The notes beneath the pieces were generated by a model. That model had not been told where the DNA came from and did no database searches. It saw only the letters and a list, made by a program, of their open reading frames with translations. A stretch of DNA of 64,000 bases from Oreohelix idahoensis. Its lineage: Eukaryota; Mollusca; Gastropoda; Stylommatophora; Oreohelicidae. Below, in pieces: positions 22,001-31,057 of this stretch. How positions within the stretch are numbered: position 1 is the stretch's first letter; each line of letters begins with the position of its first letter. The position numbers were made by a program, and so were the translations under genes. Where the stretch lies: assembly GCA_024509875.1 (NCBI GenBank), contig JAMPIV010016259.1, forward strand, positions 79,350-143,349, given 5' to 3'.

Positions 22001-23219
22001 TTGGATTTTGACTCAGTCATAAGTTCTCACCTGGTTCACCCAGATCAGTATACCACAGAAACCGTGGAAATACAAGCGGCAACCAAGGAAGTAGCAACTA
22101 TGACACTTCCCATAGCACGAATCAGTGTAAAAACACGCTATGTGGAAGGAGTGATTAGAGCAGCAGTGATAAACGAACCAATCTACCCTCTGATATTGGG
22201 GTGTAGATACGTCTTTTTGGGAAACCCCAAAAGACCTGTGATTATGGCAACAGTACAGACCAGATCACAAGCAAGGAAGGAGGATGAAAACCCAATAAAT
22301 ACTCATCCAGAGGAGATGAGGAAGGCACAGGCTGAGGATAGGTCACTAAAGCTGTGTTTCAAGAAACTCCAAAAATGCCATACCCCTCCAAACAAAGGAG
22401 ACTTTTATATGAAGAATAAACTCATGTATAGGAAGGCTGGAACTGGATCCACTGGTCATGGACCGCTAGTTCTTCCAACTTCATATAGGGAGAAAGTGAT
22501 AAAAAGATCACATGTTGCATCAAATGGTGGACATGAGAAAATAGGTACTACAGGTCAAAGAGTATCTATGAAATTCTATTGGCCAGGCGTAGTTGCAGAT
22601 GTTGCAGAATTTATGGAGGCCTGTGACCAATGCAACAAGGGAACGCCCACACTTTGGGAAAATCATCAGGACCTACAAAAGCCCTACGGTGAAAACAGGC
22701 CTGAAAATAAAAGGAAACATAAATATAATAATGCAGACATCGTGGATAGGAAAACCCCTTTTCACACCCAGTCTTCTAATAAATCAGTTAGAATGGCCAC
22801 TATGAGTAGGATACAAAAAGTAACCTCAACCCAGTCCCACCCGACAATCCCTTGGTCGGAATTTCGGGAACTGGATGAAAATAGAAGAGAGGGAAGTCCA
22901 CTCAATTTGAAACTAAAACTGCTGGGGAAACCCCAAAAGAAAAAAAATTGATAGCGGACGGTTGGTGTGGTAAAAAGCCACCACCACCATACTTCCAATT
23001 ACAATAATTCGACTGGAATGGCGCCAGCAACACTGCTATTTGGCAGACCAATAAAAAGTCCATTGGAAGCCTTATTGAGGACGTGGACAGATGAGAAGGC
23101 AGAGGAGACTGTTACCTCATCATATCAGTATGTGAACGAGCTGACCACTCTCTTAAAAACTGGTTGGAAACTTGCAAATGATAACCTAAGACAAGCCAGG
23201 AAGAAACATGCTGCATATT
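22001..23219 (+). pseudogene. pol: Element A protease remainder, integrase zinc finger, replaced integrase core
   Basis: After the TGA the frame gives the rest of the protease (I-L-G-C-R-Y-V-F near 22190-22215). An integrase H-x6-H...C-x2-C finger follows (H-V-A-S-N-G-G-H, then C-D-Q-C near 22622). Where P and N have about 180 residues of catalytic core, A has a basic segment of about 130 residues containing M-A-T-M-S-R-I-Q-K, with no D-D-E motif. TGA TAG at 22949-22954 then interrupts the same frame. It reopens with a His-rich stretch and P-A-T-L-L-F-G-R-P-I-K, the end of an integrase core, leading to the linker before GPY/F. Element P cuts it at 23219. The missing core is shared with B and C, so it is not private damage. 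Confidence 0.75.
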
Positions 23220-25765
23220 TGTCGTAATTTTATCTGAGAGAGTTCTGATGGAATTTGGTCCCTTTAGAGTGTAGAATGATAGTGAAGGCTCTGTGAGAAT
23301 AAGGATTTAGGAAAGTGAGGTAGTAGATTCACAATTGCTGGGAAGAGTAAGGACAGTCTCATGTACGACAATATTTGTCTCTCAAAACTACTCCTACCAC
23401 CCTTCTGAACAAACAATTGTTTGTCAGTTCCAGTCACTCAGGCGCACACACCGATTTGGTGATTCTGACACTCAACGTACATGAATACAGACTACGATAA
23501 CAAATATGAGGAATGTTGGATTTGGGCCAGCCGACACAAAATGCTAACAAAGTTTTAATACTTTTATTATCATAAAAAATCAAGTCACAAATAATTATCA
23601 ATTTACATGAAGAAATCAAAGGTTACAAAATACACAAATGACAAGGAGGGGGGAAGAGGGGTTTTTGAGAAGAAGTATCCAATACACCTTTCCCGCTTGT
23701 ATTTACAAACAGAAAAGACCCGGTCCCAAAGACGAGAAGGGGGGCGGGGGGTGATGATGATCAGAGATAGGCAATTTAACCCAATGGTAAATTTATTACT
23801 CTGAGGCAAGGGGTTACAGTGATAAGGGGGTAGAGGAAAAGCTAGGGTTCTCAAATGTTTCCCTTTTTCAACAAAACTTTACGGAAGGGGGGAATGAACA
23901 CAGTTAAACAATCCCGCTAGGAGAAATCCCGTACAATGTATACAATACCCCTTAATACTAGGACGAACTAATTATAAGGGTAAAAAAAAAGATTAATAAA
24001 TCTCCTGTCATTCAAAAACACGCTTGGGCTGGCCAGCACACACAGTCACACACACAGACTTACCAAGTTGTGAATTCTGGCACTTTAGGAATTTTACAAC
24101 TGTAGCTAATACCGTAGAACAATGGAAATTGTCTTTTTATTTCTTCTGTGTCAGGCCCCAGATTTAACGAGGTGGGCTGGTAGCTAATAGTCTCAAAAAT
24201 CGCCAGACGGTGAAGCGTAAAGGCTACTGTTGGTTTGTTAGATAAAAGTTCCTAATGAATGGCACAGGCACTTGGCTAGGTGTGAGGTATGGTGCGGTTT
24301 CTAAGATTGGCACAGCTGGTGGAGATAACTTTCTTTTGCCGTAATGTCACAAACTACAAAACACTGAGGTAAGTTCTTCGGGGGGGTGGTAAAATCCAAT
24401 GATTATGCTTGACAGACAGTGTCAGGGAAATCTATGTTCTTCTTCACAAATAGAGCAGTGAGTAAAATATTGCTACTGGCAACTGTTCTTCTTCAAGTTT
24501 GATAACTATAAAAAAAACTTTATGAATTGGGATTTTAAAACAGTCTTTGGGTTTGCTTTGTTTCTGAAAAACTTCAGGTAGCTGAATCACACAGGATCGC
24601 CACAAAGATTAAATTTTAAAATGGTTATAAGTTGCTGGAGTTTTCGACTGAGTTGGCAGGGCTCAGTGTATAATTAATTAATTGCTGGGATGCAAGGTCG
24701 AAAGATCAATTCTGTATAGAAGATAAAACATGAAATGCAATAAAATCATATTAAGATCTAACGCGCGATACATTTACAGTTAGACTATTTTCTGCATTCG
24801 CGTCTTTAATTAATAAATCAAGAAAAAACTCTCCGTGAGGTTAATAGTTAAAAGCACATCTATTTATACAGAACTAAACTGTATTAAAGTTATAATTCCC
24901 TTAATCGGCTGCAAAATTTATTTACGCGGCTATTGTATTAGGAAATAAACTTATAGATGTAACATTTAGTTTGCACTAGAACTTTGAAAATGGGTTTATT
25001 TAATAAGTTTAAATTTACACCACAATCCAGTGAAATAAAAATGAAATAACTAGACCACTGATCACTCGAAGCTAAAGTATAAATTACCGTCTGCACAGAA
25101 AAAGAATTCACTCCAATAGCCAACAATTTAGATGAAATCTAGCAGGAATTTAACTATATGCTAGTGAATCTTAGAATTCTGTCAGGACGAATGATAAAGT
25201 TGCCCTTTTCAGATTCTGTATATATCTAAAAGGAATGTAAGTTAAATGGGTCGTGTGAAAATTTCGCGCCTCTTCAGATCCCAGGGAAAGTCGAAGTTAT
25301 TTAGCCGCCATGCTAACCGCGATGGCCCGACTGGCTTCCGATCTTCGTTCGTCTCAGGCTGCTCGCACGAGGATGTGAAATTTCTGCGAGACTAGCCTCG
25401 TTCGCGGTGAGTTTCCTGATTCCTCAGATCGTATCCGCTACGCTGAGCGCTCCGTCTCTCCCGTTCCATAGTCTTTCGGGCAAGTCTGCCGGTTGCCACA
25501 GAGGTGCGAAGTCTGCAAGAAGCTTTCTTCTGACCGCTCGTGTCCGTCTTGCGAACGGTTCAGTGTTCGCACGGAGATGCTAAATTTCTGCTTCTCTGTT
25601 CTGGGGATCGTCTTTGACTGCTTTGATCATAGCCGCTACTCTTCGTTGATGAAAAGTTACAACAATACTGATGTTCAGGGGTTCTAATGTTATGAAAAGC
25701 TAAAGTCCCTTTAATCATCCATCAAATCAGGGAAAATTCACTTGACAAACTAGACGTACGTCACA
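23220..25765 (-). repeat. Element P 3' LTR
   Basis: It matches 31058-33590. Differences include G-run and T-run length changes near 23640-23760. A GC-rich, CpG-rich patch at about 25290-25630 contains a diverged internal repeat around CGCACGAGGATGTGAAATTT and CGCACGGAGATGCTAAATTT. Confidence 0.95.
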
Positions 25766-25782
25766 ATCGTCCCCACTTTTAG
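25766..25782 (-). promoter_or_regulatory. Element P polypurine tract
   Basis: On the minus strand this reads CTAAAAGTGGGGACGAT, ending at the LTR. The purine core AAAAGTGGGGA is the likely plus-strand primer. Confidence 0.7.
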
Positions 25783-25797
25783 ACATGAAACCATTTT

Positions 25798-28347
25798 TCA
25801 TGTTTCCTTCTTGACAATGGAGGTGACCTGATTGGTGACTTTAGGATGAGTGGTATCTTCAGTTTGCTCTTCTTCCTCTGTAGACCAGTTTCTACTCAAG
25901 AAGTCAGCTCCGACATTCTGTTTTCCTGGAATATATTCCACTTTGAAGGAATAAACGCTCAATAATAAGGCCCAGCGCATAATCCTTGCGTTGAATTCCT
26001 TATTGGCACCAAGGAAAGCTAATGGAGCGTGGTCGGTTTGTACTGTGAAAGAAGTACCATACAGGAACTCATGATGGCGTCTGATGCCATGAATCAGAGC
26101 GAGACATTCTCTTTCAACGACACTGTAGTTGCGTTCAGCCTTGTTCAGTTTCCGACTGCCGTAAGCTACTGGGAATAGCATATTCGGGTCACTGTCCTCG
26201 GCTTGCAACAATGTTGACCCGATGCCCTGACCTGACGCGTCAACTCTCAGTACGAAAGGTTTCTTAAGGTCAGGTAACCTTAGAATGGGGTATGCCGACA
26301 ACTGTCCTTTCAAAGTGCTGTATGCATGTTCGCACTTTTGATCCCACATGACCTTATCAGGACAACCTTTCTTGGTGAGGTCAGTCAGAGGTGCCGTGAG
26401 TCCGTTGAAGTTCTGGATGTATTTCTGATAGTAGGCACATAGTGATAGAAATGACCTGATGTCTTTCTTTGTTCGGGGTCTTTTTGCTGCAACTATTTTC
26501 TCCACGTTTTTCTTAACAGGCCAACTACAGCCGTGAGAAATAGTATGCCCCAGGAAGTCTAACTGTTCAAACCCGATGAGACATTTGCTAGGTCTGGCTG
26601 TGAGACCAGTTTCCTGTAGTCTCCTGAGGAGCATAGCAACCGTAGCAATATGTTCTTCATAGGTTTCCGATGCAATTAAAATGTCATCCATGAAATTATG
26701 GATATGGGGACTTTGCAAAGGTTCTAACAGCTTTCTCATCATCCTGGTAAACACTCCTGGTGCGTTATGCAATCCGAACGGCATCACATTAAATGTGTAA
26801 TGTCCTTCACTAGTGCTGAAAGCTAGCAAAGGTTTAACTTCCTCCTTGACTGGTATTTGATAATAACCTTTACTGAGGTCAATCTTGGAGAAAATTGTTG
26901 CCTTGCTGAGCTTGGTGAACAACTCAGAAACAGTTTGGAGCGGTTCGGGCTGGAATTCCGTTACAGCGTTTAGCAACCGGTAATCAATACACAGCCGAAC
27001 TTCCTTATTGGGCTTCTGCAACAGCACTACACTCGAACTGTAAGGAGATGTAGACTCGCTGATAATTCCTGCCTGACGCAGCTTGTCTATTTCTCCGCGA
27101 AGTGCATCAGCTTTGGCGTACGGAATGGGGTACACTCTGGTTCGAACAGGGGTCTCGTTTGTTAATTTCATGTCAAATTCGATGAGATTTGTTCGACCAG
27201 GTACATCCGTTAAGACTGCACTGTACTGCTTTAGTAGCGCCCTGGTTTCTGTTTGTTGTTCTACTGAGAGATTGTCGCCGAACTTGACATCTTTAAAGGA
27301 TTCTGTGGGTTGCAATGGATACTCCATGCAACCATCATCATCTTCCTCGTCTTCCGTTGCTATGGCGACAGCCAGGAGATGCTCGGAGGATGGCACCGGT
27401 CTTTCCAAATATTTCTTAAGCAGATTTATGTGGAAGACCTTCTCCTTTCCTTTAATGGAGATCTTGTAATTAGTACGTGAGATCTTTTTAAGGACGGTAA
27501 ACGGCCCTTGCCATCCGATGCGAAGTTTATTGCTTCCGGTTGGAAGTAGCAACAAAACTTTCTCCCCTGGTTGTAGTTCTCTCTCTTTTGCAGCTTTGTT
27601 GTATCTTTTAGCATGTTTAGCGCGGGCTTTCGTAAGGTTGGTCGTAGCTAGATCCCATCCTAGCTTTAACCTTTCCTTGAGCTCAGATACATACTTGCTT
27701 GCAGAGACGACTGTCTCGTCAGCCTTTTGGTCTGTCAGGGACCGAAGTAAGGCTTCTAGTGGCCCCTTAATAGGTCTGCCAAATAAAAGTGTAGCAGGCG
27801 GGAATCCCGTAGACGCTTGGGGAACCTCTCGGTAGGCGAATAAGGCAGCCGATATATATAGGTCCCAGTCTTCCGGTTTCTCCTGACCCAGCTTACGTAA
27901 CATGGTGGTGAGGCTGCCATTAAAACGTTCCACGAGCCCATTTCCGGCCGGATGGTAGGGACTTGTGTGGATATGTTTGGCCCTCAAGATCTTAAAGATC
28001 TCCTCCATTAACAGGCTACGGAATTGGGATCCATTGTCCGTCAAAACTTGTTGAGGGAATCCCAACCGTGTAAAGATTTGCACGAGGGCTTCTGCGACAT
28101 GCTTGGAATCTGTGCATGTTAGCGGTACAGCTTCGGCCCACATTGTGCAAGTGTCGACTAAGGTCAGGATGAACCTGTTCCTTCTTTTGGTCCTTTCCAG
28201 GGGTCCAATGATGTCGACAGCAACCCGTTCAAATGGAGTCCCCACAATTGGCATTTGCCCCATGGGTACTGGGGGTGTCAAGTGCTTGGGTGCTACCCGT
28301 TGGCACTGGGCGCAGGATTTCACATACCTGATAATGTCAGAGTTCAT
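25798..28347 (-). CDS. pol: Element P Pol: integrase core, RT, RNase H
   Basis: This is an 849-codon open frame. It begins in the middle of the integrase zinc finger (C-A-Q-C near residue 12); the frame is open for a few codons upstream. The catalytic core shows V-D-I-I-G-P-L, T-D-N-G-S-Q-F and L-V-E-R-F-N with exact D-35-E spacing. The GPY/F module (W-Q-G-P-F) follows, then RT with F-M-D-D near residue 550, and RNase H (V-D-A-S-G near 701, E-R-E-C-L, T-D-H-A-P). The end has G-A-D-F-L-S-R. Integrase lies before RT, as in N. The upstream gag-protease frame overlaps by a few bases in another phase, so expression would need a frame change. P is the only family relative of A in this window with a whole integrase core. 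Confidence 0.9.
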   Translation of the reverse strand: MNSDIIRYVKSCAQCQRVAPKHLTPPVPMGQMPIVGTPFERVAVDIIGPLERTKRRNRFILTLVDTCTMWAEAVPLTCTDSKHVAEALVQIFTRLGFPQQVLTDNGSQFRSLLMEEIFKILRAKHIHTSPYHPAGNGLVERFNGSLTTMLRKLGQEKPEDWDLYISAALFAYREVPQASTGFPPATLLFGRPIKGPLEALLRSLTDQKADETVVSASKYVSELKERLKLGWDLATTNLTKARAKHAKRYNKAAKERELQPGEKVLLLLPTGSNKLRIGWQGPFTVLKKISRTNYKISIKGKEKVFHINLLKKYLERPVPSSEHLLAVAIATEDEEDDDGCMEYPLQPTESFKDVKFGDNLSVEQQTETRALLKQYSAVLTDVPGRTNLIEFDMKLTNETPVRTRVYPIPYAKADALRGEIDKLRQAGIISESTSPYSSSVVLLQKPNKEVRLCIDYRLLNAVTEFQPEPLQTVSELFTKLSKATIFSKIDLSKGYYQIPVKEEVKPLLAFSTSEGHYTFNVMPFGLHNAPGVFTRMMRKLLEPLQSPHIHNFMDDILIASETYEEHIATVAMLLRRLQETGLTARPSKCLIGFEQLDFLGHTISHGCSWPVKKNVEKIVAAKRPRTKKDIRSFLSLCAYYQKYIQNFNGLTAPLTDLTKKGCPDKVMWDQKCEHAYSTLKGQLSAYPILRLPDLKKPFVLRVDASGQGIGSTLLQAEDSDPNMLFPVAYGSRKLNKAERNYSVVERECLALIHGIRRHHEFLYGTSFTVQTDHAPLAFLGANKEFNARIMRWALLLSVYSFKVEYIPGKQNVGADFLSRNWSTEEEEQTEDTTHPKVTNQVTSIVKKET

Positions 28348-30364
28348 TCCTGGCCACCAATAGTGGGTTTTTTATTCGCTGAATAGTGGCGTTTTGTCCC
28401 ATATGTCCGCTAAAGGGAAGAGAGTGCCCCATTTCTAAGATCTGGCTTCTGTACTGCGTCGGTACTAGGAGCTGGTTATTCCCCGTGTCCGGGTTGCCCG
28501 TTCTACGATACAATACGCCATCCTTAGAAAAGATGTCTCCGTTGTGTCTGGGGTCCTTAGCCATGGGCAGTTTTCTAAAGCAGAGCTCCAGAGTAGGGTC
28601 CTTTTGTTGCGCCTCCTTCAGTTCATTCGGCAACAAATTTGGCGCAGGCTCCCTCTCCTTCTTGGCTTGCCCTCTTGTGGTTACCGCTGCCACAATCGGC
28701 TCCTTTGGTCTCCCAATAAACACATATCTACATCCCAGGATAACTGGGTAGATAGGATCATCCATAATGGCCGCTTTAATAACACCTCTGACAAAATCAG
28801 AGTGTATTTCTACCAGTGCGATAGGAAGCGTCCTGGGTGCATCACTCTTGAAAACTCCACTAAGTTTGACGGTTTCCTCTGTCTCCTGACCTGGTTTGAC
28901 TAGGTGCCTAGCGACAATACAACTAAAGCTTAGTCCAGTGTCAAAAAGACAAGTAGTAGAGGTACCATTCAAAAGTACAGTTCCTCGCGTTGAGGGTCGG
29001 TCCCCCTCAGGTTGAGAATCACTGACATTGACTCTACCTTTCGAGGCTGTATGCAAACATCCGATGCGGTTTGGACCGGTTTGTTTGCCCTGATCAGACG
29101 TTCCTGGTGTAGGGGTCTTCCCTTTTCCTTGACCTTGGTGGCCGCGCTGCCACGTAGGCTTGGTGGGTTGATCAGAAGTATTATTTGGGGGGTATCGGGT
29201 TTTGTAGAATTTCGATTTTTCCTGGGGAGGTCTCTGGTTATTATTATCTCGTTGGTTATAATGTTGAGAAGGATTGGAAGAATAGGATGACTGCTCTAGA
29301 TTTTGTTTTCGAGATGGCTCATCTGTGGGTTTACGTTTAGTGCTGGGAAGTTCGGCCATTGCATTGCTATAGCGTTCGGCCTTATTGAGGATGTCCTCAA
29401 GCCTGACTGCCCCCTGTTCAGCCAAAAATCTACGGGTGTCATTCGACAAAGTGGATTTTATCTGTTCAACAAGAACAATTTCTAGAAGTCCCTCATATGA
29501 AAGAGGTAATTCAGATAATTCTATGCACTTTGTCAGATAACCCGTGAGACGTGAAGAGAACTGCGGAAAAGTTTCCGTGCTCTCTTTCCGGCTGTTTCTG
29601 AACATTTGCAGAAATTTTCGGGCGGTCATCTCAAACCGCTCTAGCAAGGCCTTCTTCAGCATGTCGTAATCATGTTGGTTCGGTCCCAGCTTTGTGTATA
29701 CGTCATAAGCATTGCCTTTCAGTGACGTTGAGAGTTTAAGTGCCCAGCGGGAACTCTCTAACCCATACAGATTGGCGAGCCTCTCGAATTTTTCTAGATA
29801 GCTGTCAATTTTTTCGTTAGGGCTAGGAAAAGATTCTAAAGCAAAAGACATCGCCGTTAGTTGGGCAGATTGAGTGCTAGAGAGATCCATTGACTGAGAC
29901 TGGGGCGAAGACGGCTCTCCGTTATTCGAAGTAGAAGCGCCCCGACTCTCTAAAGCCTTAAGCGCCAGTTCGTGCTGTCTTTCCCTCTCTCTCTCTCTTT
30001 CCCTGCGAGCTTCTATCTCTGCCTCAATTTTCTTCTGTTCCAATAGGCGTTCTTCCGCTTCTTTCCTATCTGCCCTCTCCTGTGATTCTCTCCTCTCTGC
30101 TCTCGCTTTCTCTTCCTTCCTCTCAGCTTCTGCTCTTTCCTTCTCTTCCTTCCTCTCAGCTTCTGCTCTTTCCTTCTCTTCCTTCCTCTCAGCTTCTGCT
30201 CTTTCCTTCTCTTCCTTCCTCTCAGCTTCTGCTCTCCGTTGCTCCGCGTCATATATTTCCAGTTCCTGGTTGACAAACGCGTTTGCAGCTTCTGCGTCTA
30301 ATCCTGCCTCTTTCGCTTCCAGCCTCAGGATGGACCTCATCTTTATCCTCTCTGCCATTGTCAA
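28337..30364 (-). CDS. gag: Element P Gag-protease
   Basis: This is a 675-codon frame starting at ATG (M-T-M-A-E-R-I-K-M). Residues about 40-140 are a charged coiled coil containing four near-perfect repeats of an 11-residue unit (A-E-R-K-E-E-K type). Residues about 165-340 form the Gag domain, with the L-A-N-L-Y-G-L-E and S-R-W-A-L-K-L-S pattern shared with A, B and C. No CCHC knuckle is visible. The protease D-T-G is near residue 474, followed by I-L-G-C-R-Y-V-F. The frame ends inside the integrase zinc finger (H-S-L-P-F-S-G-H present). An A6 run at about 28369-28374 shifts out of the pol frame. Confidence 0.88.
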   Translation of the reverse strand: MTMAERIKMRSILRLEAKEAGLDAEAANAFVNQELEIYDAEQRRAEAERKEEKERAEAERKEEKERAEAERKEEKERAEAERKEEKARAERRESQERADRKEAEERLLEQKKIEAEIEARRERERERERQHELALKALESRGASTSNNGEPSSPQSQSMDLSSTQSAQLTAMSFALESFPSPNEKIDSYLEKFERLANLYGLESSRWALKLSTSLKGNAYDVYTKLGPNQHDYDMLKKALLERFEMTARKFLQMFRNSRKESTETFPQFSSRLTGYLTKCIELSELPLSYEGLLEIVLVEQIKSTLSNDTRRFLAEQGAVRLEDILNKAERYSNAMAELPSTKRKPTDEPSRKQNLEQSSYSSNPSQHYNQRDNNNQRPPQEKSKFYKTRYPPNNTSDQPTKPTWQRGHQGQGKGKTPTPGTSDQGKQTGPNRIGCLHTASKGRVNVSDSQPEGDRPSTRGTVLLNGTSTTCLFDTGLSFSCIVARHLVKPGQETEETVKLSGVFKSDAPRTLPIALVEIHSDFVRGVIKAAIMDDPIYPVILGCRYVFIGRPKEPIVAAVTTRGQAKKEREPAPNLLPNELKEAQQKDPTLELCFRKLPMAKDPRHNGDIFSKDGVLYRRTGNPDTGNNQLLVPTQYRSQILEMGHSLPFSGHMGQNATIQRIKNPLLVARNEL
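30096..30227. repeat. Four 33-bp repeats in P gag
   Basis: Four consecutive 33-bp copies start TCTGCTCT on the plus strand (30096, 30129, 30162, 30195). They encode the 11-residue coiled-coil repeat on the minus strand. Copy number could vary between P insertions. Confidence 0.85.
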
Positions 30365-31033
30365 AGAATAAGATGTAGTATGACTAGAGAACTAGTAAGA
30401 AGAAACGAGAAGGGGAAGAAACTCGGAACCGCTACGAGAAAAACCAAAGTAAAAATTTACTTGAGTTACCTCCTACCTTATAATGTGTTAACTTATCGCT
30501 GCTGTTTTCTGGCAATTAAGGCTCTAAACGCAAGCGACTAATGCCACTAAAATGGTAAGTTACACTGGAAAAAATTTACTTTTACTAAAAGTAGAGAAAA
30601 ATTTATGAAAAACAATTTAAAGGAAAAAAAAATTTCCTGAAAATTTTAATTCTCCACAAACAGAACTCCGCCCTTCTGAAGTCAATTAAAGATTAGAGAC
30701 GATGTTAACTAGATTTTTTAAAAAATTTTGAACAAGCGTCTTTAGCTTTGCTCAGCTCTTCTAACTTCAAAAACCTTTTGTGACTGAAGACAATCACGCA
30801 AACCCAGCAATTATATAACAAAATTTCAATTTCCTCTGCCAGAGAATACAAAGGTGACAAATATTTTATTATCACTAACTTCCTGCTCCTGTGGAAAGAA
30901 CAAACCTGTAATAATTATTGTGTGGTCGGCCCAAAATACTAAAAGGCTTTGTCTAGGGGAAGTAATTACTTTTTAAGATTATACCCTACTTCACAAAGAC
31001 AATCAACCACACTCTATTTAAACTAGGCTCAGA
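30365..31033 (-). other. Element P untranslated leader
   Basis: This is about 670 bases between the primer-binding site and gag. It is AT-rich, and no coding signal was recognised. Confidence 0.6.
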
Positions 31034-31052
31034 ATCCGGGACGAGCTAACCA
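31034..31052 (-). promoter_or_regulatory. Element P primer-binding site
   Basis: On the minus strand TGGTTAGCTCGTCCCGGAT starts five bases inside the 5' LTR edge. It has the TGG start expected for pairing with a tRNA CCA end. I do not name the tRNA. Confidence 0.55.
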
Positions 31053-31057
31053 TTTAT

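Noticed and set aside
23434..23619. Small frames repeated at 31272-31457, and 24938-25126 repeated at 32763-32951
   Set aside because: These are the two LTRs of P; the frames are shadows of the duplicated non-coding DNA.
25493..25687. Cys-rich 64-codon frame (C-E-V-C...C-P-S-C) in P's LTR, present again at 33318-33512
   Set aside because: It is antisense to P, lacks an ATG, and is identical in both LTRs simply because LTRs are copies. The GC-rich patch it sits in is enough to explain it.
28369..28375. Programmed -1 frameshift signal AAAAAAC in P
   Set aside because: The downstream frame needs +1, not -1, and the site is inside the integrase zinc finger. An indel explains it better.
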